DNA of 64,000 bases, taken from NCBI GenBank assembly GCA_026386795.1, contig JAPLMU010000052.1, forward strand, positions 29,506 through 93,505, in the 5' to 3' direction. This DNA is from Planctomycetota bacterium (GTDB taxonomy: Bacteria > Planctomycetota > Phycisphaerae > Phycisphaerales > SM1A02). Positions 1-8,356 of this stretch are shown here, piece after piece (position 1 is the stretch's first letter; the number at the start of each line of letters is the position of its first letter). Made by a program: the position numbers and the translations under genes. Under the pieces are notes generated by a model that was not told where the DNA came from, did not search any database, and saw nothing but the letters and a program-made list of their open reading frames with translations.

Positions 1-1
1 G

Positions 2-1669
2 GATGGCATGCGCTTCGATATGACGGCGCTCGCGGTACGGCTCACCGAATTGGATCGGTTGATGCCAGGCTCTCCATTGGGGCAATATGAAGCTGGAAGA
101 TTCTTAGCGCTCGCGCGGCAGTACGAAGAAGCGTCCACCGCACTTGGTGAGGCAGCGAAGCGTGCGCCGGGATGGAGCGCGCCGGTCGCGGAACTTGGCC
201 TGCTTGAAATGCAGGCTGGCCGCGATGCGGAAGCCCTCAAAGCACTGCGCCTCGCTGTATCGCTCGATGCGTTCGACCAGCGAGCGAGGCATAGCCTGAC
301 TCTTGCAGAGGCATTGGCGGATTGGAAGCACTTCGATGGTCAGCACTTTGTGGTGCGTTGCAAGCCGGGAATTGACGAAGCGCTTGCTGCGTGGATGCCA
401 GCAGCGCTTGATGCGATGCACGGAGATATCACAGAATGGCTCGGGCACGTGCCCGGTCGTCCAACAATCATTGAACTGCATCCAGATCACAAGAGCTTTG
501 CTGTTCGCATTACTGGAATGCCGTGGATTCACACGATTGCAGCAAGCACAGGTCCGCTCATTGCACTGGAAGCGCCGCGCGAGGGCGCTCCGCAACTACA
601 TCTTGGCACATTTGACTGGCTAGAAGTATTGCGGCACGAATATGTCCACACAGTCACACTCGAGCAGACGCGCAACCGGATTCCTCATTGGTTTACTGAA
701 GCACTTGCCACACACTTAGAAACGCGACCACGTTCATGGGACAGCGTGTTGCTCTTAGCGCAAGCGTTTGATTCGGGAACACTCTTTGACCTCGACTCCA
801 TTAATCAGGCATTTGTGCGGCCAAAGAAGAAGACAGATCGAACACAGGCATATGCGCAAGGCGCATGGATGGTGGAATTCATTGAGAAGCAATGGGGGCG
901 CGATGCGATTCTCAAGTTGCTTGCGCTGTACCGCGATGGCACAGTGGAGGGCAGGGCATTTGCTGATGTACTTCAGGTTGATAGAGCGGAATTCATGAAG
1001 CGCTTCGGGGCATATGCAGAAAAAGATTTGCGCTCCTGGGGCATGCTGGCCGAGCCGTCAATGGCGATGATGGTTGATGAGGTCCGCGCGGAAACTGGCG
1101 CTGCAGAAGGAGCGGTGGAAATTGATGCTGCGCGGCTTGATGCGCTACTCGTCAAATATCCGGCGCATCCAGACCTTCTGGAGCTCTGGCTGCGGCGGCG
1201 TCTGAAGGGTGATGCTGCCCCCGACGCCGCAGCGCTGGAGCGTTTGGCTGCCTACTCCGCCCTTCGCCCGATCGACCCATGGCCGCACCGCGTGTTAGCC
1301 AAGGCGGCACTCGCAGCCGGTGATTCGGCGGCGGCGGTGCCGCATCTGGAGATCCTCGACAGTTATTCCGATAATGACGCTAATTTTGCCATGGAACTGG
1401 CACGTATTGAGCGGGCACGGAAGAATCTGCCTTTGGCGCTTGAACATGCCACCAAAGCGGCGAGAATTAGGGCGTATGACCCTGCGGCGCGGGAATTCGT
1501 GGCCGCAATTGCCGTTGAAGCAGGAGATTTGCCGACCGCGCGGTTGCATATTCAGGCGCTGACGTTGTTGGAGCCCAATGTCGACCGGCATCGCCAGCGG
1601 TTGGCGAAGGTGGATGAAATGATTGCGAAATTGCCTGCGAAAGAAGCCCCCGCCGCGCGAACGAAGTGA
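2..1669 (+). CDS. TPR protein with gluzincin (peptidase MA-like) domain, 5' end cut by window
   Basis: The frame is open from the first bases of the window and the protein begins inside TPR-like helices, so the true start probably lies upstream; the first ATG in view is at base 8. About residues 1-100 are TPR-like (alternating small and aromatic residues, A/G-rich helices). A metalloprotease core follows: HEYVH near residue 209, then WFTEALATHLE about 20 residues later, which fits the HExxH plus downstream Glu arrangement of zinc gluzincins (peptidase MA-like). About residues 370-545 are again TPR-like. The role is probably proteolysis or scaffolding at the cell envelope, but a signal peptide cannot be judged because the N-terminus is missing. 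The substrate is unknown. The peptidase fold is moderately sure; activity is inferred from the motif only. Confidence 0.75.
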   Translation, partial: DGMRFDMTALAVRLTELDRLMPGSPLGQYEAGRFLALARQYEEASTALGEAAKRAPGWSAPVAELGLLEMQAGRDAEALKALRLAVSLDAFDQRARHSLTLAEALADWKHFDGQHFVVRCKPGIDEALAAWMPAALDAMHGDITEWLGHVPGRPTIIELHPDHKSFAVRITGMPWIHTIAASTGPLIALEAPREGAPQLHLGTFDWLEVLRHEYVHTVTLEQTRNRIPHWFTEALATHLETRPRSWDSVLLLAQAFDSGTLFDLDSINQAFVRPKKKTDRTQAYAQGAWMVEFIEKQWGRDAILKLLALYRDGTVEGRAFADVLQVDRAEFMKRFGAYAEKDLRSWGMLAEPSMAMMVDEVRAETGAAEGAVEIDAARLDALLVKYPAHPDLLELWLRRRLKGDAAPDAAALERLAAYSALRPIDPWPHRVLAKAALAAGDSAAAVPHLEILDSYSDNDANFAMELARIERARKNLPLALEHATKAARIRAYDPAAREFVAAIAVEAGDLPTARLHIQALTLLEPNVDRHRQRLAKVDEMIAKLPAKEAPAARTK

Positions 1670-1778
1670 GTTCCTGATTCGTAGTACAGGCGATCCGTTT
1701 GGATGAACAGCACGACGTGTGCGAACAACGCGTCCGGCACAACAACAGCGACCGTACCCGCCAGCATTGAATCAACGC

Positions 1779-4160
1779 ATGATTACGAAATTGCAGAGAC
1801 TCCCTTGCCAATGGCGCTCCGCTTGCGAATTGATCGCAGTGGCGACGTTCGCATGGATCGCGCCAGCATCGCATGCAGAGATCGTCTTTGCTGAACCTGA
1901 CTTTTATGTTGAGTGCACTCCGTCGCACTATCCGACACGCGCCCGGTTGTTTGACATGGACGGCGACGGAAAGAAAGACTTAGTCCTACCTGGCCGAGAT
2001 ATTGCAAAGTTACTCAATTGGTGCGCCATCAATGCAGATGGCACTCCAGGTCCTTTGCAGACCATCGTTGTTGATGGTCAAGTTGATGACGCGATCGCCG
2101 CCGATATCAATGGTGACGGTGCAGATGAGTTGGTGCTCGTGATTCGTTCATATTCAGGGCGATTGCAGGTGATGCGTCGTGCTGCAAGCGGACTCATGGG
2201 GGCAGCGGAACTCATACAACTCGATCGTGAGCCGAGGTCAATCGCCAAGGGCGACTTTGATGGCGACGGCGACATTGACTTTGCAGTTTCTTGCTATGGA
2301 AGTGAGCACATCGCGATCCTTCGCAATAACGGTGCCGGAAGTTTCACTGTCTCGCAGCGCATTCGAGTGGATGGGTGGAGCGGCGGCATCCCGGGGCCGC
2401 AAGATGTGCTCGCGGGCGATCTCAACGCCGACGGTCGCACCGACCTCGTTGTTGGATGTATCGGCACGCGGCGTTTTGATGTGTTCTTTGGGCAGGCTGG
2501 TGGAACCTTTCTTCCTCCCACCTCTTGGCTTGCGCCAGACTTCACGGGCATTACTCAGCCGGCCATAGTCACCTTCGACCTTGGCGATGTAGACGGCGAT
2601 GGCGACTTGGACATCCTTGCGCCACTCTTGTCCACAACTCCCGCGCAGCCCATGGTGATCTTTCGAAATGATGGCGCGGGCGGATTTGGTAATGCAGTGA
2701 AGGCAGGCGAAATAACGGGCGGCTATCACTGGGCCGCGCTGCTCGCGGACTTTGACGGCGACGGCGATCTTGACGCAGTCACGAGCACAGTGCTTGGCGG
2801 AAACATCTTGGTGTGGCGAAACGATTCAACCCCCGCGGGTATCGCCTTTGCGGCGCCCATCTCGCTTGGTTATTCCAGTTTCGCGCGGCACTTTCTTGCG
2901 GTGAATATTGATGGCGACTGCGATCTCGATCTGATCGAGGCAGACATCGCTGGGCAGTACGCGCTTGGCTATCGAAATCTTCGTAATTGCGGCGGTGGTG
3001 CATTTACCACTGGGCATCAGAAGCGGACGAAATCCGAGCCGGCGGTGTTGGCAACGGAGTACTCCATCGGCGATTCCCCGGCGTGTGTCATTGCACGTCA
3101 ATTAGCGGGATTTGGTCCTGATCCGGGCGCATTGCCTGCCTCAGCATCGCTCGTTCCGCCGCCCGCATGTGGACCAAGTGGTGGTGGCGGTCGATGCGAT
3201 GAGGTGCATGCGAATCCGGGCTGCTTCACCACGCCATGCTGTGATGCGGTGTGCAGTCTTTCGCCCGATTGTTGCACTGTGACTTGGGATCAAGTGTGCG
3301 TTGACCTTGCCGATGCGGAATGCAATGGTCTTGTGTGTCCCACATACGGTCCGTGCAATGTTGTGCATGCCGATCCCGGCTGTGAGGATCCGGATTGCTG
3401 CGGTCGTGTCACGCCTCTCGATGGATATTGCGATGGCGCAACATGGGATTGGGTGTGCGTTGCTCGAGCGGCAGCGTTGTGTGGTCTTCCGCCCTGCACA
3501 GTCACTATTCCTGTCGGCGCGCGCCCGAATGACGAGCTCTGCTATCTCCACACAAACGATGGAGCCACACGATTCGGATACGTCTCGCAATTGCTAGTCG
3601 GTCAGACTGTAGCGGGGACTTGCACTACTGGTTCACCACGCGATACAGACTGGTACACCCTCGGTGGCGGCACCGGTTCGAGAGTCATTCGCCTCACACT
3701 TGATGCGGAGTTCCCCGCTGAATTGCATCTGATGCGCGGGCCTATGAGTGGTCCCTTGGAGACGCGCTCGATCATGTTCGGCGGTCGATGCTCGCCAATT
3801 GTGCAACAGGTAACGATCACTGGTGGTCCGTGGTATGCGGTGGTTACATTAGGGATGGATGTTGGTCCAATTCGAAGCGGTGAGCCGTGCACCGAGCCAG
3901 ACCCAGCGAATCCGCCGCCACCTGATGATCCACCCGTGCTTCCTGGATTTGATGGAAACAACTACTGGCTCCGGCATGAGTGCCTCTCATGCGCTCCGAT
4001 TGCAGATCTCAATCAGGACGGCTTTGTAAATGGCGCCGACCTAGGAATCCTGTTGGGCGAGTTTGGAACGACGCATCCGCTCATCGGTGACCTGAATTTC
4101 GACGGACAGGTGAATGGTGCCGATTTGGGGCTGCTGCTCGGGCTTTGGTCTCAGGGGTAG
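1779..4160 (+). CDS. Secreted FG-GAP/VCBS repeat protein with Cys-rich repeats and C-terminal dockerin-like domain
   Basis: I choose the ATG at 1779 rather than the longer ORF start at 1719, because it puts a signal peptide (…ATFAWIAPASHA) at the N-terminus; no strong Shine-Dalgarno is visible at either. Seven calcium-loop motifs of the VCBS/FG-GAP type (DMDGDGKKDL, DFDGDGDIDF, DVDGDGDLDI and others) are spread over the first ~400 residues, as in secreted beta-propellers. Two Cys-rich units follow, each ending in a WDxVCV motif, a pattern known from planctomycete surface proteins. The C-terminus has two EF-hand-like loops (DLNQDGFVNGADLG and DLNFDGQVNGADLG), i.e. a dockerin-type I-like domain. 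The product is likely extracellular and calcium-binding; its ligand is unknown. The next gene ends with the same dockerin-like domain. Confidence 0.85.
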   Translation: MITKLQRLPCQWRSACELIAVATFAWIAPASHAEIVFAEPDFYVECTPSHYPTRARLFDMDGDGKKDLVLPGRDIAKLLNWCAINADGTPGPLQTIVVDGQVDDAIAADINGDGADELVLVIRSYSGRLQVMRRAASGLMGAAELIQLDREPRSIAKGDFDGDGDIDFAVSCYGSEHIAILRNNGAGSFTVSQRIRVDGWSGGIPGPQDVLAGDLNADGRTDLVVGCIGTRRFDVFFGQAGGTFLPPTSWLAPDFTGITQPAIVTFDLGDVDGDGDLDILAPLLSTTPAQPMVIFRNDGAGGFGNAVKAGEITGGYHWAALLADFDGDGDLDAVTSTVLGGNILVWRNDSTPAGIAFAAPISLGYSSFARHFLAVNIDGDCDLDLIEADIAGQYALGYRNLRNCGGGAFTTGHQKRTKSEPAVLATEYSIGDSPACVIARQLAGFGPDPGALPASASLVPPPACGPSGGGGRCDEVHANPGCFTTPCCDAVCSLSPDCCTVTWDQVCVDLADAECNGLVCPTYGPCNVVHADPGCEDPDCCGRVTPLDGYCDGATWDWVCVARAAALCGLPPCTVTIPVGARPNDELCYLHTNDGATRFGYVSQLLVGQTVAGTCTTGSPRDTDWYTLGGGTGSRVIRLTLDAEFPAELHLMRGPMSGPLETRSIMFGGRCSPIVQQVTITGGPWYAVVTLGMDVGPIRSGEPCTEPDPANPPPPDDPPVLPGFDGNNYWLRHECLSCAPIADLNQDGFVNGADLGILLGEFGTTHPLIGDLNFDGQVNGADLGLLLGLWSQG

Positions 4161-4227
4161 CCCATCTGATTGGTCTGAATGCACCACTATTGTTGGATTT
4201 TCTGAAGATTTGTGCTAGGTTTCACCT

Positions 4228-5265
4228 ATGACCAAAATGCTATCAACCGTGATTGTCACTGGCATTCTGTTCATGGCCGGTAGTTCCGCCAACGCCACCG
4301 AGACGAGATGGAATTGCACTGTTGCGCCGGCGAGTACCTACTCGCAACAGACGCTCATTCAAATTCCGCTTGTTGGTACTTGGATTGGAAATTACGTTGC
4401 TGTCACCAACGAAACCGGCACGCGCACGCTGCCCGGCCTCTTTGGGGGCTCCGGCAATAACGCGATTCCATTTTCATCCACGGTGAAGCCAAAGGTGACT
4501 ATTACCAATACGCACCCAACGGGAGCGTTTCAGTTTGGCTTCAATCCAGCAACAGGCATTATTGATGTCACGAACCTTCTCGTCGATACGCTCGCTGGTC
4601 AGACCGGAACGATCAGCACCTCGATGCTCCTCACTTACTCATCGTTTCACACTGCGCAGCCGACGTCGACTTTCATTGGATTGACCAATGTGGATATTCC
4701 GGTTGATAGCGGATCATTGACCGCGGCGACTGCCACGCAGTCTGGTCCTGCGATTGGTGCCGCAACACTCAATACGGACGGAACATGGGCGTTCGCCGTG
4801 ACCGTTCCAGTGATGGTCTCAGTGTCCGGGACGGCGCTTGCACAGCCATTCACCAACAGCTCGCCCGCGGCAATGGCTTTGACTGGGACATTCACCATCG
4901 TTGGCAACACCATCAGCCTCACGTCGCAGGGTTCCATCAATGAGACGGTGCCAGTTCCTGCGCCCCCGCCGTTGGTAAGTGCGCCGTTTGACCTTCCAAC
5001 CGTCTTTCCTTCTGGCCAGGTGGCTCACCTACTGATTAGCGGCACGTTCTCCGATGGAACAAGCGCCACCGTTGGAACTTCCAGCTTGGTCATGAATGGA
5101 ATCCCCGCCCCGATCGTTGGCGACATCAACCACGACGGCGTTGTGGATGGAGCCGATCTCGGTCTGTTACTTTCCGGTTGGGGTCAACCAGGACCAACGG
5201 ATTTGAACAACGACGGCACCACGAATGGTGCGGACCTTGGGTTGCTTCTGTCGCACTGGAGTTGA
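4228..5265 (+). CDS. Secreted protein with C-terminal dockerin-like domain
   Basis: 345 residues. The N-terminus is a clear signal peptide (MTKMLSTVIVTGILFMAGSSANA). The body is rich in Thr, Ser, Gly and Val with repeated beta-strand character and matches no family I recognise. The last ~50 residues hold two calcium-loop repeats, DINHDGVVDGADLG and DLNNDGTTNGADLG, each followed by LLLS-type helices, matching the dockerin-like end of the upstream gene. It lies 67 bp after that gene, so the two may be co-expressed. It ends 14 bp before the convergent dehydratase gene with no terminator hairpin seen between them. Cell-surface or extracellular location is inferred. Confidence 0.8.
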   Translation: MTKMLSTVIVTGILFMAGSSANATETRWNCTVAPASTYSQQTLIQIPLVGTWIGNYVAVTNETGTRTLPGLFGGSGNNAIPFSSTVKPKVTITNTHPTGAFQFGFNPATGIIDVTNLLVDTLAGQTGTISTSMLLTYSSFHTAQPTSTFIGLTNVDIPVDSGSLTAATATQSGPAIGAATLNTDGTWAFAVTVPVMVSVSGTALAQPFTNSSPAAMALTGTFTIVGNTISLTSQGSINETVPVPAPPPLVSAPFDLPTVFPSGQVAHLLISGTFSDGTSATVGTSSLVMNGIPAPIVGDINHDGVVDGADLGLLLSGWGQPGPTDLNNDGTTNGADLGLLLSHWS

Positions 5266-5279
5266 GTTGGTAGCGCCTA

Positions 5280-6260
5280 TCAGGCTGGCAGTGCTGACCA
5301 CGGTAGGTGCATCAAGTCAACATTCCCTCCGCAGAGAACACACACCGTAGGCGCGTTCATGTTGCCCCCAGTACGACCAGCGAGGATTGCTGCAACACCC
5401 ACCGCTGCGCTCGGCTCAATGACCAACTGGGCGCGCGTGAAGATGATGCGCATGGCGGCAATGATTTCGTCCTCGGAAACCAACGCAATGTCATCCACGA
5501 GGTCTCGGATGACGGGGAACGTGAGTTCACCAAGCGATGTTCGCAGACCATCGGCAATAGTCACGGGCGGTCGTTGCGGAGCACGCCTTCCGGTGCGCTT
5601 CGACTCGGCGGCATCACCGGCGAGTTCTGGTTCCGCGCCAATGATTCGAATGTCTGGTCGCAAAGCACGAGCAGCGATCGCCATTCCGGCAAGCATGCCG
5701 CCGCCGCCGACGGGAATCACCAGCGTGCCGGCGTTCGGAATCTGCTCCAGAATTTCCAGTGCGATTGTTCCCTGTCCAGCCATGACCCATGGGTGGTCAA
5801 AGGGGGGCACCATAGTGGCCCCAGTGCGCGCCTGAACTTCGGCAGCCATCGCCTCGCGCTCTGCTCCAGAATTTCCACAGGTGACCACATGCGCGCCCGC
5901 TCGCACGACGGCTGCGCGCTTGGATGGCGAGGCGTTCTCAGGCATAACGACGTGCGCTGGCATGCTTCGCTCCGCCGCTGCTGTGGCAAGCGCTAATGCG
6001 TGATTGCCTGAACTATGAGTGACCACGCCGCGCGGGGCATCGGCCTCCAGAATGCTGCGAACCGCGTTGGTTGCCCCGCGAATCTTGAAACTTCCGGTGC
6101 GCTGCATGGACTCGCACTTCAATACCACTGTCCGCCCGGTTAACTCCTGCAGTGCATCGCTGTTGATGGCGGGCGTTCGCCATACGTGCGACGCGATCCG
6201 ATCGGCTGCCGCAGTGACATCCGCGAGAGTGATTGCGTACGGGCTATCCGGCTTACTCAT
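5280..6260 (-). CDS. Threonine/serine dehydratase, PLP-dependent (short form)
   Basis: Fold-type II PLP enzyme that deaminates L-threonine or L-serine to the 2-oxo acid; serine racemase is a close relative and cannot be excluded. The PLP lysine is in RTGSFKIRGA, and the phosphate-binding glycine loop is VGGGGMLAG. The ORF track extends the gene to 6455, but the ATG at 6260 gives a normal N-terminus (MSKPDSPYAITLADV) and overlaps the stop of the upstream DinB gene as ATGA, suggesting translational coupling. At 326 residues it lacks the C-terminal ACT-like regulatory domains of biosynthetic IlvA, so it resembles the short catabolic TdcB/racemase type. Confidence 0.88.
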   Translation of the reverse strand: MSKPDSPYAITLADVTAAADRIASHVWRTPAINSDALQELTGRTVVLKCESMQRTGSFKIRGATNAVRSILEADAPRGVVTHSSGNHALALATAAAERSMPAHVVMPENASPSKRAAVVRAGAHVVTCGNSGAEREAMAAEVQARTGATMVPPFDHPWVMAGQGTIALEILEQIPNAGTLVIPVGGGGMLAGMAIAARALRPDIRIIGAEPELAGDAAESKRTGRRAPQRPPVTIADGLRTSLGELTFPVIRDLVDDIALVSEDEIIAAMRIIFTRAQLVIEPSAAVGVAAILAGRTGGNMNAPTVCVLCGGNVDLMHLPWSALPA

Positions 6261-6766
6261 GGCGTTGCTTGCGCGAGTTGTTCGCGCCGCCACACGATCC
6301 AACTTGAGTCTGGAAGTGAGTGCCCCATCTGTCGGAACATGAATGAAATCTGTGCGTTGTGATACAGCGCATGTGTTGGCAGTTGCACCAAGACATCGCG
6401 GGCGAGCTGGCGGAACTCCTTGCCGTCTCGAACACGAACGACGACGCGATTGCATTCGGCGTCCGTCAATTGATGGAGATATTCATCCCACCGCCCGCGG
6501 ATCAATGGCCACGCTGTCCGAATCGCGGCGATGGTTGGAAACTCATTGGGAGAAGCCATTGTTGCGGTTGCATCGCCTTGTAGAGCGCCGATCCAAATCC
6601 GCTCCGCTCCCATCAAGTGCGTCAATGTGCCGTGAATGCTTCCGCATCCAATCGGGAAGTCCCGCCGGAAGTCGGTTTCAGGCAAGGCAGCGGCGGCATC
6701 AAGGGTGCGCCCGGTGAGCCAACGCATCCAAGTGTGTGTTTCACGAATGAGTGTGATACTGTCCAT
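6257..6766 (-). CDS. DinB/YfiT-fold putative metal-dependent protein
   Basis: 169 residues of helical character with the DinB four-helix layout: N-terminal TWMRWLTGRTLDAA, a histidine in TLTHLMGAERIWI, and a second His cluster in THALYHNAQI. Such His residues bind a divalent metal in this superfamily, whose members include thiol-S-transferases and DNA-damage-induced proteins of unknown reaction. The start is the ORF ATG at 6766. The stop overlaps the ATG of the threonine dehydratase by 4 bases, and the Lrp-type regulator lies 57 bp upstream on the same strand. These three could form one operon. The substrate is not known. Confidence 0.75.
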   Translation of the reverse strand: MDSITLIRETHTWMRWLTGRTLDAAAALPETDFRRDFPIGCGSIHGTLTHLMGAERIWIGALQGDATATMASPNEFPTIAAIRTAWPLIRGRWDEYLHQLTDAECNRVVVRVRDGKEFRQLARDVLVQLPTHALYHNAQISFMFRQMGHSLPDSSWIVWRREQLAQATP

Positions 6767-6823
6767 GCGACAAACGATAGCCGCAATGTGCGTAGCCGCG
6801 CGCCAAGCATCTTCGGCGCAGTA

Positions 6824-7777
6824 TCACTCCGCGTCCGCAGTGCCCCATGAGAAGTGCTGTCGATACAACTTTCTATGGATGGAAATCTCAATCCAATGGA
6901 CGCCAGGCGTCGCGAGGATTTTCATTCGCAGCTCGTCAAAGTGAGCGTCGTCGCGGACGTTGAATTCCGCCGCAATCTGGAACCGCCCGCTCACTATGCT
7001 AAGAAACGATAGTTCTGGCAGTTTGGCGAGTTCAGCGGCCAACTCGCGCGTTGGAATACTGGTGATGATGTTCACGAGCCCAGAGAGATTCATCGCAATA
7101 CGCGTTGGATCTGGAAGTGTGATGACACGGAGGACTTGGTCACTCATGAGCTTGCGTAATCGATCAGCTGCACTCGTAGCAGAAATGTTCGTGCGAAGCG
7201 CGATATCAGTGAATGACATGCGCGCATCCTGTTGGACGTGGCGAATGATCTGTCGATCAGTGCGGTCGATGTTGCGGGGCTCGCTCTGCGCGATGGGTGA
7301 CGGGTGACCACGTTGCGCGTCGGGAAACTCAAGGACAATATGTAGCTCGGAGTCGTGGATCAATCGGTCGGCAACAATGGCATGATCGATGAGCGAGACC
7401 ATTTCGATCGAGTCGCGCGCTGTTCCGTAAACAATTAAGTCCCACACTCCTAGTGCGGCACTGATGTACGAGAATTGCGGGTGCGCTAGGAGACTCGCGG
7501 CGGCTGCATCGGTGCTGCCATTGACGCGGAGATATGCCATGAACTGTGTCTGTAGCCCGAGGAATTCCGGCGGTACGAAGCCAAGTACCCGAACCGACTT
7601 CTCTTCAATTAAGCGCGCAAGGCGCCGGCTGACATTTGCCTCTGAGATGCCGGTTTGTTGCGCGAGCTCGCGTCCAGAGGCGCGACCATCAAGTTGCAGG
7701 ATTCCAATGATCTTCCGATCCGCTTCGTCGAGTGGTGGAAGTGAAGGGTCTGAAAAGCGTGGCGGGCTGTGAAGCAT
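6824..7777 (-). CDS. Lrp/AsnC-family regulator with two tandem HTH-ligand domains
   Basis: 317 residues, roughly twice the usual Lrp length. Two winged-helix starts are visible: LDEADRKIIGILQLDGRASG near residue 16 and RTDRQIIRHVQQDARMSF near residue 172. Each is followed by an AsnC-type ligand-binding half (for example ALGVWDLIVYGTARDS). Lrp proteins bind DNA as amino-acid-responsive dimers; the tandem form may act as an intramolecular dimer. Its downstream neighbours on the same strand are DinB and threonine dehydratase genes, so control of amino-acid breakdown is a reasonable inference. A 7-9-7 inverted repeat lies about 90 bp upstream of its start and may be its operator. A siroheme decarboxylase (Lrp-like fold) was considered and is less likely. 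Confidence 0.82.
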   Translation of the reverse strand: MLHSPPRFSDPSLPPLDEADRKIIGILQLDGRASGRELAQQTGISEANVSRRLARLIEEKSVRVLGFVPPEFLGLQTQFMAYLRVNGSTDAAAASLLAHPQFSYISAALGVWDLIVYGTARDSIEMVSLIDHAIVADRLIHDSELHIVLEFPDAQRGHPSPIAQSEPRNIDRTDRQIIRHVQQDARMSFTDIALRTNISATSAADRLRKLMSDQVLRVITLPDPTRIAMNLSGLVNIITSIPTRELAAELAKLPELSFLSIVSGRFQIAAEFNVRDDAHFDELRMKILATPGVHWIEISIHRKLYRQHFSWGTADAE

Positions 7778-7866
7778 GGTGTTGGGGGATTGAGCAACGG
7801 GTCCACTGCCAGGCGCGAAACTCGTCCGCGATTGCGGACGCTGCGCTGGCCCCCGGAATTTTTTGC

Positions 7867-7889
7867 ACTTGATACGAATGCAAGTGCTC
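7867..7889. promoter_or_regulatory. Inverted repeat, possible operator
   Basis: Perfect palindromic arms GCACTTG and CAAGTGC separated by 9 bases, preceded on the plus strand by six T. It sits in the ~580-bp space between the Lrp-type regulator start (7777) and thiC, about 90 bp upstream of the regulator. Arm length and spacing fit a dimeric HTH protein site, but nothing else supports the assignment. The rest of 7778-8172 shows no convincing gene. Confidence 0.3.
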
Positions 7890-8172
7890 GAAATGCCCCC
7901 ACTGGATTTCTCCAGCTCCCCGGACGTGGAATACCGTGACCATCAACCGACACCAATAAACACCTATCAAAGCACACAAATTCGACCTCGCCTCGTCACA
8001 TGGAGGCTTTCTTAAGAAGCACGAATTGTGCGTATCGGACGTATGCGAAAGGCACTTGAAGTCTATTCCTATCTGGATAGATGTCAAATTGCAAAGCGTA
8101 ATACCCTTGATAATTGCGCATTCAAGCGTGACTCGTGACCCATCCAACGTGACCTGAGGCATAGACTTTGGT

Positions 8173-8260
8173 CATTCGCTCGGGGCGCGGCCGCACTGGT
8201 GGTCCGCTGAGAAGTACCCGCGGAACCTGACCCGGTTCGTACCGGCGTAGGGAAGCGAAT
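8173..8260 (+). promoter_or_regulatory. TPP (THI-element) riboswitch
   Basis: The aptamer core is recognisable in order: CGGGGCGC, CTGAGAAGTACCCG, GAACCTGACCCGGTT, and ACCGGCGTAGGGAA. These are the conserved THI-box blocks that bind thiamine pyrophosphate. P1 is formed by ATTCGCT (8173-8179) with AGCGAAT (8254-8260), a perfect 7-bp closing helix. It lies directly upstream of thiC on the same strand, the most common position for this riboswitch. Confidence 0.95.
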
Positions 8261-8353
8261 AGCAGTTTCCGCACGCACGCGGGTTGCTATTCATCCTCAT
8301 GCTGGTTTGTCTCGCGGTGAGTGTCGCTTGACCACCATTTCCATGAGGATGAA
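8257..8353 (+). promoter_or_regulatory. Riboswitch expression platform with SD-sequestering helix
   Basis: TTCATCCTCATG (8290-8301) is a perfect 12-base complement of CATGAGGATGAA (8342-8353), which contains the GAGGA ribosome binding site of thiC. A competing helix, GAATAGCA (8257-8264) with TGCTATTC (8285-8292), shares bases with both the aptamer P1 3' strand and the start of the anti-SD strand. The pairings read as a translational OFF switch: ligand fixes P1, freeing the anti-SD strand to cover the ribosome site. The base pairing is seen in the sequence; the mechanism is inferred. Confidence 0.75.
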
Positions 8354-8356
8354 CAC

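Noticed and set aside
4193-4228. Sigma-70-like promoter TTGGAT-17-TAGGTT
   Set aside because: Only about half the consensus positions match, and it would imply a leaderless transcript; too weak to list.
5307-5996. 229-residue plus-strand ORF
   Set aside because: Shadow of the threonine dehydratase gene; composition Arg/His/Ser-rich and no domain.
6824-7777. Siroheme decarboxylase (AhbA/AhbB fusion)
   Set aside because: Similar length and fold, but the ligand-domain text is regulator-like and no heme d1 or alternative heme gene is near.
8321-8356. GTG start for thiC giving 12 extra residues
   Set aside because: No ribosome site precedes it, and the extension is encoded by the regulatory leader helix itself.
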